Source: Pegea sp. RAD2-039 (taxonomy: Eukaryota > Chordata > Thaliacea > Salpida > Salpidae). Taken from it: 64,000 nt of DNA. The notes below the pieces were generated by a model. The model worked only from the letters and a program-made list of their open reading frames with translations, was not told where the DNA came from and did no database searches. Positions 46,476 to 58,180 of this stretch are shown one piece after another (within the stretch, counting starts at the first letter, position 1; every line of letters begins with the position of its first letter). The position numbers were made by a program, and so were the translations under genes. Where the stretch lies: NCBI GenBank assembly GCA_034620365.1, contig JAQGEQ010000357.1, positions 496,001 to 560,000 on the forward strand, read 5' to 3'.

Positions 46476-48477
46476 TAATGTGACAGCAAAAAGACCTTGA
46501 AAAGTACTGTAGTTTAACATAATTAATGTATAAAGTAGAAGCTAAGTAGAAGTAAATAAAAAAATAAATAAAATAAAGAAGAAGCAAATATAAATAATAG
46601 TAAAGTAACAGAGAAAAATAAGTGAAGAAACTGGTAGCTTTATCTATCACTTGTGAATAAATTACTTTAATCATATTTTTTGAAGCATAATTTAAAAAAC
46701 TATAACTTATTTATTACATAAATTTTTATGTAAAAAAATTCATTTAAAATGACCAAATAAAGTTTTAAAATAAGGGTATAACTGGAAATGAAATATTGGA
46801 AACTTGAAATTGATATTCTTTAAAAATTAAACAAGTTTCAGTCTATGAAATCAAGAATTGCAAAAAATAAATTTGAATTTTTATACTTTACTTTATAGCA
46901 ATAAACAAAAAAGCTCAAAAAAATTAAGAAAATATTACCACTTAAATAAATAAATTTTATATCAAATAAAGAAAAGATCTCTTAAAGCTTAAAGCAAAAG
47001 TTTAAAAAAAATATAAAAAGTAATATAAAATCAAATTTACTAGAACAATAATAAAACAAACTAAAGAAAAACAATAAAAGATTATTTAATGTTATAATAA
47101 TATTTCAATAAAATATCAAATTTATGCATTTCAACTTGATAATAATTTTTTATTTAATTATCTTAATTAATAATCAAGTAGACCATTAATTATTCACATC
47201 AAATAGCCAACAATTTTAAAGAGAAAAATTGAAATAGAATAAGTAAAAGGTTTCTTTTAGATCTATATGAAATTATATATATTTATATGAATTATATAAT
47301 TAAAAATTTAAAAAGTAAAACAAAAGTATATATCTCATTATATTATATATTTTGACAAAATAAATACTTTTTATAAACATAAATTTCCACTTTTAAATAT
47401 GAAGAATAAATTTTAAATTAATAATTTTATGAATTTATATAATTCGAAAAAAATAAAACAAAAACTAAAAACTGAAATAATAAAATACCAGTTGATTAAA
47501 ATATCAAGGGCAACAAGGTAATCGCAAATCTAAAGTGGATTTTTAATATTATGCCCGAGTATGCGCTTAAAATCAGAGCAAAATTGGCGTGAATATTAAA
47601 AAATTTTGCATAAGTATATTATTTTAATAAAAAACGAAATTTATCATCTATTTATTTTATGAGATTTTTACATGTTTAATTAGGATATTAATGCAAAGTT
47701 ATAATGTAAATATTAGTAGTTACTTAGTTTAGCTTTATATTTTTAAAAACAAATCAAAAAAATTTATTACTAAAAATCTTTTATCAATTACTATCAAATT
47801 CATAACTATTTCATTATTTTTAACTTAATAAAATTATCGTTTATTTTTATAAAATTATTTTATCACTCGAAGAACATTTCTGTTGCAATAAAATACTATA
47901 CAACTATTTACGATATTATTCAAATGAAGTTTATAATGCGTATTATCATATAGTATAAATTATGATCTAAATATTTAAAATTACTTTCATTGATTATTAG
48001 TTAAGTCCAATGAAAAAAGTTTATGGGTACAGCTTAGCTTTAAGGTTTGTAAATGCAAACATCCATAAATAAAAACAGAAAACTACGAAAAATATATTTT
48101 TGAATTATATAACAAAAGTTAACTTTTTTATACTTGTTTTATCCATTCGACAAATGTTCTGTTAGGCTTTAGCTCAGTATTTCTCGAAATTACTTTAAAT
48201 AAATCCATTAAAATAAGATTTGGTTCAACTTCAACAATAACTACATTAGGAGTTAAGTAGTAACATTTTTAATATTAATATATTTGTTAATATATTTATT
48301 AATATATATACCTACTATAATATTATTTTTGTATAGCTTATTACCACTTTTATTTTAGAAGCTTTTATATTATGAAGAAAGTTCATTTTAAATAAATTAG
48401 ATGTATAATGTAAGGATACATTTAATATATGAACTTACTCAACAGCTACTAATTACTCATTTATTTATTACAATAAA

Positions 48478-48995
48478 TGCAAAGGAGGGTGCCTGAAGAG
48501 AGCACCTCTCGCTAACACACATTCTTACAAATAACATCTATTTAGCCAAAAATATAGAAAGTAAAATATGTAACACATGGCATTTTGATATCACTCAAAG
48601 CATATAACAGTGAACAATTACATGGAATGTTAATAATATAAGAAAGAGAAAAAAATCACAGTTTAGAAATGACAATGTTGGCAATATTATAACGGTTCAA
48701 CTTCTGCTTAAACAACGCGAGTGACTTCGACATGGCAATGTCTGATGGCAGCTGACTCCATGTATTAATTGTACGGTATGAGAAAAAACTTGCTCTGACT
48801 AATGTACTAGGTGATATAGGCTTATTAAGGTGTAATGTGTGTCGTCTGAGCTGATATAACTTGAAGGAAGGACTAATAGAAAAGAAATGATCAAACTGAA
48901 TGTCAATTAAGTTGTGGATAATTTTAAAAATAAGAATTAAGTCATATTTAATCCGTCGGATTTCCAAAGTATCTAAATTGAAGAGCAATTTTTCT
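48478..48995 (-). mobile_element. 5'-truncated LINE (copy 2), C-terminal RT ORF plus 3' UTR
   Basis: Minus-strand open frame of about 110 codons ending a LINE ORF2 (LYQLRRHTLHL, SFFSYRTINTWSQLPSDIAM, SLALFKQKLNRYNI). This C-terminal pattern is widespread in animal non-LTR retrotransposons of the CR1/L2/Jockey type. The 3' UTR carries the stem-like pair AGAGGTGCTCT and GGCACCCTCC, then an (AATA)-rich tail. The catalytic reverse transcriptase core is missing, so it is inactive. The short frame is intact, suggesting a fairly young insertion. Confidence 0.85.
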
Positions 48996-49815
48996 TGTTG
49001 ACTGAAAAGTTAAAAATTAATTCATTGCTACTTACAATTTTCATCTTCTTTTCAAATCTTAGTTTATGGAAGTTCCTTCTACTAACTTTAAATTATATAA
49101 AAATCATCTAATTTAATTGATCAATTTAATAATATTTTTAATAGTTAATTCAGTAAGTTTTATTCACGTTACAATTTCGATTTGATTAAAATAAATTTTA
49201 GATTTAGTAAGTGTTTAAAATATTTAAAACAAAACTACAGAAGAAAATATTTTTTTTAATTTGACGTTTTTACAATTTTAGCTAAAATTAGAATTTTGTT
49301 TTTAATGCTTAAAAATATATTATAAATTTAATGATAGTTTAATTATAACAGTCTAACAAGTTTCTGTCGAGAAGCCTTTTTAGTTGGTTATATGAAGTTT
49401 TTAAATTACTTTTATCGTTCAAATCAAGTTGTAAAAAAATTCTTTAAGTTTTTTAAGTATAATTTTATTAAAGTAATCAAGAAAAATTGATACACATTGA
49501 TTTGATTTAAAGAAATTGATAAATATAGAAATAACAAACTTAATGTAAAAGTTACCAATTTTAAATTAAAATAATTTCAACAAAAATTTAAAAGTTTAAA
49601 AATAAAAACGGAAACTTTTTAAAGTATATTTAAAAAAAATTAAAAATTTACTCATAATAATTTTTAAATGATTAAAATTCCAAAAAAGTTAATTTTATCT
49701 CAATGCTTAATAAGAAAGAAAAAATTAGTTGTTTAAAGTTGTTCAAGTTTTCCTGAATACTTTTTTATACTATCAAGTGACTACAGTTAAGTTTATGTCT
49801 TTATAAGATAAAAGA

Positions 49816-50048
49816 TTTCAGATAAATGTGAAAGTTTCTACCCTATTAGAAAGTTTGATTTTATGCAAATATTAATGTTAGAGTAGGCTAGACATAAGAC
49901 TGTTTAATAAAGATTTACATAAAACAGAAATTTTATTGAAGTAACTTTAATAGTTTTGTTTGTTATTTGCTTGATGGATGTCATTAGTATTTCAATTGTA
50001 GTAATTCTTCTAGTGAATAAAGTTGAACTTTTAAGTGTTCCAACCAGG
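49816..50048 (+). repeat. Dispersed repeat (31.3/49.8 kb pair), long copy
   Basis: Homologous to 31300-31436 in the same order, with about 90 additional bases after CTAGACATAAGACT. Identity of the element unknown. Confidence 0.7.
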
Positions 50049-51481
50049 TTAAAGTTTCATCGAAAAATTAACAATATCTTTAAAGAGCTTTTACGTCACA
50101 AACAATTTCCGATGAGGTAAATGTAACATATAGTTTTCCAAACTTCCAAACTCTCAAGGAAGATATGACCGATATTCAATAATATAAACTAAAATATTTG
50201 GATATTGACAACCAATTACTCGATTTGAACTGCGTAAATGTAGTTTAAGTTACATGAGAACAGTGAATTTCAAATCGTTTGAAAGATAGATGACCTTTCA
50301 TATCAAAAATAGGCTTCTGTTATAAGTAGAAGAAATCTGCTTCTTATGAGATAATATTTTTATTAAAATCTGTTGAAAACCATTTAATAAAAAATAAATT
50401 TAATCAAATAATAATTCATAATAATTGTTCTCCAAAGTTTTTTTTTTAACTGGTAGTAATTCGATTCTAAGCATTTTACAACTTTTAAGTAAAAGAAGTT
50501 TTTTGATTCGTTAAATACAATCATATTTGAAATGCTTTTTCAGCTAAACTCTTCAAACAATTAAAGATCTATTTTTGTTTTCACAGCAATTTTTAATTTT
50601 TAAACGAAAATACACAAAACTTTTCATATCATATCTATGTTGGTATTTAGAAACATACAAAAATAACTTTTTAAGTTCTGGTTTATGTGATACTTACTAG
50701 CTTTTTGGAATGTCTTTAAGTATTTACTAACTTTATAGTTCAATATATATTTTGGCTCATTTTGGCATTATTCTATACTGATTTCAGAAGGCTATTTCTC
50801 ATAAATATAACTCACATATTTGCACGTGGTTACAAAGTAATCACTTTTATAGCTGTTCATCTTTATTATTTGAAATGTTGAAACGTCATGCATGTGATAT
50901 ATGACTTGCTAGATTCTTGTCGGTAAAATTCTGGTTTTTTAAATAAGCAACATAATAAAATATCTACTTTTTATTTGAAATTACAATCATGATAAAAAAT
51001 TTACAACTTTGTGACTTGTTAATATAAAATAAAGCTTAATTCTACTTATTTCTAATTTCAACAAAAACTTGTCTGAGTTTCGATTTTATTATTACTACAA
51101 TTTCAATGTTTGTCAATTCATTATTTATTTAATAGTTAAAGAAGTTTTTTTATTCTACTTGAAAAACTTGACTAAATATAGAATGTGTAGATAACCTGTA
51201 TTTTTGTTTACATTTTGAAAAATTAAAGTAAAAAATCTTTTGAAGTCGCAAAAGTTGAATTAGAAAACCTCTAGAATTTGTTTTGATTTCTATCACCAAA
51301 TCATTTCCTTTTAGTTTCTGAGTGACTTAATGACAGAAAAGGAAGTGAAACTGACCTTTCATCGAAACGTCTCAGAAAACCATTTAATATTTGCATATTC
51401 TATATGACGAAATATTTGTATATAAGTTTCGATTTTGTTAATCTAGCATTAGTACTTCTGTAAAAGTTTATATTTGTTTAA

Positions 51482-53970
51482 ATGAAAGTGGTTACAGCTG
51501 TCTTGAGGATTTTACTTCTGCTGGCATTTATTCTAAATGTTTCAAGCAAAGAAAACCAAACTTTAACATTTAAATATGGAAGATGTGAGCATTTGATATT
51601 TTTGTATTTATTTTAGTCAAAAGTGTTTGATCCTTATGAAATAGTTTGAAAATTTTAATGACATTTTATAAAACAAGCTTAAATCAGTTTTAAAAAAGTC
51701 ACAACTGAGCCAACATCAAACTTAAAAACATTCCATCGACTTTAGATCAGCTAACAGTGTTTGGTGAAAAACTGAACTTTACCAACGCCAGAGAGAAATG
51801 CCTTTCTATAGGACAAAGCTTAGCCCTTTATAAAGATCTTTCTTGGGCTTATAATAAGGGCTTCCACAGGTAACAAGATGTAACCAATCAAATGGTGATC
51901 TTCATCTCAGTTTTTAGCTGCATCCAAGGCTGGCTTGCAGACTATCATACTGCTCATGTCCAAAATGGAATCTTTTGCCCTTCCAATCAGAGTGGAGTCG
52001 CTTACAGTCCTGCTAGAAGGCCATTTACTAAGATGAACGGAGCTTATTGTACTGATAGGAAATGTGAGTGTTTAAAAAAACAACATTTTAATTTTCTTTT
52101 GAAATTGTTGTTTTAGATGTAATTTATTGGCAACCAGCTGATATATTTAGTGAAAAAATACTTTTAAAGATTTCAGATTAGATTCAAATTAGAAATATTA
52201 TTTTGATTCCGTAATAATTTTTAAATAACTAAATCCAAATCACAAAAATCTTTTCGATAAAATCGATTAAATGTTTTAAATGACAGATTTCAAACCTGGA
52301 CCTTATAATCCTGATAATAAAAAAGTCTTTAATATGTGGATCAAATACAGAATGGCAGCAGCTATGCAGTTAAGGGAAGATCTTCGTAGAAACATCAATG
52401 ATGACGTCATCAACAATATTCGCGCGTTGTATGTTTGTTGTAATATCTTTAAGATTGGGACTCTTAAAGATAAAGAAGGAAAAAATAGTTCGACTATCCT
52501 TCCTCGATTGTAAGTTTGTTGAAATTTATTATTTGAAATTAAAAATAATCTTTTGAAGCTCTAAAGATGAGATGAAAGAGTTTCAGGTCTCACTGAGAAA
52601 CTATTTTCCTGAATCAAAACCAAAACTGGTTCCTCATTTTCAAGTTTCTTATTCAGGCTTTATTGAGCATGGAGGTGGTACGGTTAACAGGTCTTATTTG
52701 AAAGATAAAAAGTTTTCAGCAACTGTAATTAACAGTAAACAAGCACCACAATAAATGAAGATGATTTTCTTATTACACTGATCATTATTATCAGCTTAGA
52801 TTTACAAAAGCGGAAGTCGTCTGCTTCCTCATCCAAAATCACTGAACTGTTGAAAGCTTGACATAAATCTCTTTAAAATAAATTTTGTGTCTTGATTTTA
52901 TTCGGGAAACATCTCTAGGACTGAAATTATTGATGATTTGGTGAATCAAGTTTTGGATTATGGTTGGGATGGTGTGATGGTTAATTATGAACCAACTGTG
53001 GAATACACCAAAGAACATGCTACCATTGTAGCGTAAGTTGCAACTAAACACCAAATTTTGTATTTTTCGCTTTCTATAAATCAACAATTATTTTATAACT
53101 TCTTTTTATTGAAAATTTGATTTTTATTAATTTTTTGATAAATTAATAGGAGTTTTTTGAATATATTGTCAAAGAAGCTACATCAGTATGGTTTGGAAGT
53201 TGGTTTTTGTATATCAGACTGGGGAATATTGAAAGTAGGTTTTTTGTATCAAATTTTTAGTGAAATTTTAATCAAAAGATTTCAATTTTTTTGTGAAAAA
53301 CTGTAATTTACAATCAAATAACTTCATTAGAAATATATTAAAAAATTAATAACTTATTTTAGTGTAATTTAAAGCAAATACACTTAAAAAATGACTAGTT
53401 TTTTTCAAATTAATCGAAAAATCATAATTTTTATTGCATTTTTGAAACGAATAAAAACGCAATGTTGTTGAATGCATTAATAACTAAAATGAACTTTATT
53501 ATATAAAGCCTTTATCAAAAATTATATTTGATACAGTTAATTAGTTGTTATATTCACAGTATTGGCGCATATACCATAAAACTGAAGTTGACTATTTTGC
53601 AACTATGGATATGACTTATAACGGCGATAATGTTAATCGAAACATCAGAAAAACAAAACGTCTTCTAGAGTATATAGATATTAACAGGTGAGATAAACAC
53701 AATCTCAGCACACGATACTTTGAGTATCTACAAAATATTTCTGAATATAGAATTCAAATTGGTATTAAATCAAAAATGGAAACAGCCCCTGGCCAGGCTA
53801 TCAAATACATAGTTCGACAAAGTAAATGGAATTTTACCAAATTGCATAAGTTTATTGGATGGTTGAAAAAGAAAACAAATGTGGGCCAGCTTCATATATG
53901 GCCTGAAACCTTTCAAAATCTTTGCTTCACCAAACTTTATTTTTATGAACTAATTGGTGATTTTGTGTGA
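51482..53970 (+). CDS. Secreted Link-module plus GH18-like TIM-barrel protein, paralogue 1
   Basis: Ten-exon model, 424 aa: 51482-51584, 51746-51869, 51918-52063, 52287-52509, 52559-52690, 52919-53032, 53150-53234, 53560-53687, 53751-53970. Phases agree throughout (nine exons listed; no further one is needed). An N-terminal signal peptide (LRILLLLAFILNV) is followed by a Link module: AREKCLSIGQSLALYKDLSW, GFHSCIQGWLADYHTAHV, NGAYCTDRK. The four cysteines and GWLAD are typical of hyaluronan-binding Link domains. The rest looks like a TIM-barrel glycosidase: DGVMVNYEP, where GH18 has DGxDxDxE, then LEVGFCISDWGIL and EVDYFATMDMTYNG. The family Asp is Asn here, while the acid Glu is kept. Function unproven; it may bind or cleave a matrix or microbial polysaccharide. 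Confidence 0.78.
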
Positions 53971-54320
53971 AATGATTTTTCAAATCGAAAAAAAGCTGTT
54001 TTTATGCTGTTGATTTTATAACAATATAAACAAGAAAAAATTCTGCAATTTCAAATAAACCAGAATAAAATAATAAAGTTTGGAAATTTAGTTTGGATTC
54101 TTCACTTGTTGAAATCTAATTTTAAATTCTTTATGATTGTTAAGAGAACTTTGAGAAAGTTATATTTGAAAATGATATGATCTACAAACAAATAGTAGCA
54201 CCTTAGTATGTGGTCCAACATATAAATTTTCGCGGTAAATCAAACAGTGAAATGAAAACTGTTTAGTTTTAAGAATAAAATATTTTAGAAATATTCACAA
54301 AAGTAACTTCAATTTCTCTT
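53971..54320. other. Spacer between the convergent Link/GH-like genes
   Basis: About 350 bp between the two stop codons. It holds both 3' ends; no other feature seen. Confidence 0.6.
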
Positions 54321-57300
54321 CTAAGGGACTTGATGCACCACCCGGGCCTTTGTGAATCCTTTTAAAGTTCGAAAAAAGAACGCCTTTGTTCGACTTCTTC
54401 TTCCCCAACTCTCAGGCCACACGTGCAACTGTGTCACTTCAGTGTAACGTGAAATCCAACGAATAAAGTCTTTTAGTTTATGATGAGTCCAATCACTTGG
54501 TTTATCGTAAACCTTTTTCGGTATAATCCCCGTGACAGGGTCCTTTGGCTCATGAACCACAGACTTAATTCCTATTTGGACCCTAAATATAAAACTCAAA
54601 GCTAGCAGAAGGAAACAGAACCACTATCTACCTTGAGGCATCAATATCGCGAAGTAACTTCTTTACGCCTCGCTTGTTTTTGTCCACGTCCCGTCCGTAG
54701 TAGGTTAGAGACATGGTCGCAAATACATCAACTTTTGTTTTTGCATATACTTCATAAAACTGAAAAAATAGCTGATTTTTAGAACTGAAATAATTCAATT
54801 TATTGATTACTTTTAAGACTCCCCAATCTGAAATGCAAAAACCCAGCTTCAATTTCTTCTCGTGCATTTTGTTTGCCAGGAGGCTTAGGAAGTCCCTGCA
54901 AATGTGTTTGAGACGAAAAGATATTAATTATTTGTCGAAGACTTTTTTATAAGAATTAATCAATTGGTAATTCAAACTTTTATAAAACGAGTTTTTAAAA
55001 ATTTATCTTCTAAAAATAATTTCTGATGAATGAAATTTTAAAAATATTTTTTTGGATTTTTTTTTGCAAGACTCAAAAAAATTCATCTTTTTAATTTGTT
55101 CCTACATCAGTTTAAACTTCAAATTATTGAACAAATTTTACAAAATGTTTGTTTCCAAGATTCTATTATCAAAAAATATACTCAAGAAGAACTCACCCGA
55201 CAACAAGGGCATGTTTTTTAGTATAATCTTGATGTGGTTCATAATCAAACATAAAACCATCTACATTTGAAGCTATCGCTTTTGAGACTATATCATCAAC
55301 AACAGCTGATCTTAAAGATTATAAAAAAGATCAACATTTTCAGCCAGAAAGGATGAAGAAATTACTTGTTGAAGGTCCCAGCTCCATAATGACACATTGC
55401 TTTAAAAGACATACGAATATGTGGCATCACTTTTGGCTCTGTTTCGGGGAATAACCGACCAGCTAAATTCACTAAATATCTCATAGATCTTTCACTTCTA
55501 GATGATTAGAAGTTTATAGATTAAAAATCAAAGAAGTTTGAAACTAACTTGGTGAGTTTAACTTCCGTTACAGGGGTCCCATCGCTCTTTTCAACAGGGA
55601 CAATGTTTAGATAATTACAGCAAGGATAAAGAGCTCGAATACTTCTTCGGACACGGCCTGTTTTCTTTTTCTGTAGATCTTTTCGTAACTTATACAAATG
55701 AGCAGGATCTTTCCGAAACCACAGATTTAACGAAGGAGACATTTTGTGTTTTTTCTTATCCGGGAGAAACCCTAAAGTGATTTTTTTTAATAAAGTAGAA
55801 TTGCAACTTATTAGCGCTACTAGCTGGTTGCTTATTAATTTAAAAAATAACCGCTAAGTAGCAGAAGAAATAAATTACAAGTTTTGTTTCTAACTTAACC
55901 TAGATTTAATCAAACAATACGATATAATTATATTTTCAGACTTATACAACTTTTCCATGATCTAAATACCAGAACAGAAATAAGAATTACATCATTAAAA
56001 AAACCTTTTTTAGTAAAAACCAAACTCACACTTTCGAGATGTACAATACGCCCCATAAGCTCGGTTCTTTGATTTTGTAGATGAATAAATCACACCAGCT
56101 TGTTTAGTTTTACATTTATCGGGTGGATCATCTTTTTGAACAACGTAACCAGTGTGTTTATCCAGCAACCAGCCTCTCTTACAACTGTAACAGATTTGCA
56201 AAAACAAATTCATTAATATAAAAATATGAAAATACTGAAGATGAAGAAGCTTGCCAAAAACTTTGTACATTCTACTAGACATTTACAAAATTCTTTCTTC
56301 CACATAGAATTCTCTTTATCTAAATTTTTAACTGGCTTCTTTCAATCATACTGAAAGGTATTTTGAACCAAACTAAGAAAAATTAACGAAGTTAAAGAAA
56401 GGCGTTTTTGTGTTTTCACCTAAATGTCAGCAAATTATTTGAATACAAAGTTTGTGGTTTAACTTCTAAAGAGTAAGACATATAACTCAAATATACTATG
56501 TATATTATTGAGTAGGTTTCGCATGAGTGAACAAGTATTCAATATTGAATGTAGACAATCACTTATATAATTTTCTAACCTAAACCTTTTCTAACTTTAG
56601 TGTATGAAAATTCCACTTTTGTTGAATTCCTACCCTGTCTGGTATTTTATTTATTGGCTTTAACGAAATTTTGAGATGAAATCAGTTTTCCAATGAGGAA
56701 TTATACAGTTTAAGCTTCAACAACATTCGATTTGAAATTAGACATCATGGTTTTTGATAAATGTCTGTTGACTGGTCACGTGGTTAACAAGTTTTCAAAA
56801 AATTAAAAAAAGTTGAATTAAAGAAAGATGAGAAAAACGTCCAATAGAATTTCAAGTCTGATTTCCGAGAAAATTCTTTAATTAATCCTAAATATTGATT
56901 TAATATTGATAAATATTTAATATCTAATTTAAATATCTAAAAATTAGTTTAAAAAAACTTTATATATTTATAATTAATTATATTAATTATCAAATCTTTT
57001 TTTTTTGTTTAAATTTATTGATTTTCAGAAAATATTGAAATAGAAATCTTATCTCTTTAATCAAATCGATTAATTTAATCTGATGTAAAAAGGTCTTAAT
57101 GACGTCATACTTATGATAGCCGAGAAAATAAGCTCTTTCCAGATCTTCCAATAAAGCGAGTCTTGTGTTAAGATCTTCACAACTTTTCCTTGCTTGCTTG
57201 TAAGATTTGCTTCCTTCAATGAAGATCAGAGGCTCTAGAAAGAAGAATATGAAAATTGCAGATGATTAGAAGGTGTTCCTGACCTTCTTTTCTTCTTCCA

Positions 57301-57622
57301 TCTTTCTTATCGACCCAAATCTGCCTTTTTTGGATACTTAGGTTTTCTAGAGATTTATTATGGTATAAAATCTTGTCTTGTATTGCTGTCATACTGACTC
57401 TGCTGTTAGTGATCATATGATCTTCTTCTGTTAGATGATTAATAGAGTTAAAAAGTTTATAAATGTAGTCTTACCTTGATGTTGGTATGATGTTAGATCC
57501 TTTTGAAGATTCGGCTCATTATTGATCTTGATGAAGCATGTTGATATAAAAATTAAAATGAAACAAAGAATGCTCCATATCAAAGACATCATTAGAAGAT
57601 TTTTGCGACGTTTCTCGCTCAT
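54321..57622 (-). CDS. Link-module plus GH18-like TIM-barrel protein, paralogue 2
   Basis: Model (minus): 57622-57475, 57427-57284, 57234-57111, 56184-56030, 55771-55549, 55497-55366, 55310-55197, 54895-54811, 54759-54632, 54582-54321; 504 aa. The N-terminus MSEKRRKNLLMMSLIWSILC is a signal anchor or signal peptide, followed by a stem absent from paralogue 1. The Link module reads ARKSCEDLNTRLALLEDLER, NCKRGWLLDKHTGYVV, GAYCTSRK. The barrel has DGFMFDYEP, with both the Asp and the Glu of the GH18-type motif, then KLGFCISDWGVLK and KVDVFATMSLTYYG, and near the end QLHVWPES. Exons of 124, 223, 132, 114, 85 and 128 nt match paralogue 1 exactly, proving common descent. The C-terminus is more basic than in paralogue 1. 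Confidence 0.77.
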
Positions 57623-57947
57623 TGTGTGACGTCACAGATGCTCTCGATTTGATATGAAATATATTTATAAAAAATCAAACTCATTTATATACAATCTATC
57701 CTAAATTACATTTCGAATAAAAACTTGAAAATAAAACTTTTCAGCAAAAAGTTGAATTGCTTTTGAAAGTGATAAGAGTTTGTTTAAGAGGCTTAAGCTG
57801 TAATTAAACTTCGCGAAAAGGCACTTAAACAGTTTTCAATTTAACAAAAACAAAAAATAACTGAAATTGCTGCCAACTTGATTAAACGATCAGCCAAAAA
57901 GTGATGAATTTTCGAGAAAAAAATTATATAAAATATTTCCGGGTTTC
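57623..57947. other. Upstream region of Link/GH-like paralogue 2
   Basis: About 325 bp upstream on the minus strand. A TGACGTCA palindrome lies at about 57626, directly before the ATG. It could be a promoter or 5' UTR element; nothing else is seen. Confidence 0.4.
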
Positions 57948-58180
57948 TTAAGTCAATCTAAGAGCTGAAGATGATGGAGTTAAGTCCATCTTGTAATGAT
58001 AGATTGACAAAAAAGCTGGAGATAAGAATTCAATCTCACCATTTCTACTGTGGTAAGCGATTTCATCTGCGGTTAATTGGAAATAATGTTTGTAAAATTT
58101 AATTGTAAGTTCTTTGCCCAGGGGCATAAACAAAGAAAAATTAATAGATACGTTCTCAATGCCATTAACTTGATCAAAAC
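57948..58180 (-). CDS. Candidate terminal exon of an unidentified gene
   Basis: Minus-strand open frame after a good acceptor (TTCTTTTCTTAG ending at 58181): FDQVNGIENVSINFSLFMPL, then KELTIKFYKHYFQLTADEIA, ending ALRLT and a stop. About 77 residues with ordinary protein composition. I recognise no family. Preceding exons should lie upstream of 58180, but none is evident up to 62640, so a large intron or a pseudogene fragment is possible. Confidence 0.35.

Larger units (their letters stand above)
46129..51481. other. AT-rich intergenic region with repeats
   Basis: Holds a retroelement-like tail (46410-46475, minus), a LINE fragment (48478-48995, minus) and the long copy of the 31.3/49.8-kb repeat (49816-50048). 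No host gene is recognised. The stretch 46480-48470 is among the most AT-rich in the window and shows no pattern I can interpret. Confidence 0.5.

Noticed and set aside
46459..46674. 71-aa minus-strand open frame rich in Tyr/Leu/Phe
   Set aside because: Low-complexity translation of A/T-rich sequence partly inside a retroelement-like tail.
51482..53970. Classification of the Link-module gene as a GH56 hyaluronidase
   Set aside because: The barrel lacks the GH56 signature residues I would expect; the DG..xYEP motif is closer to GH18-type barrels, so only a GH18-like call is made.
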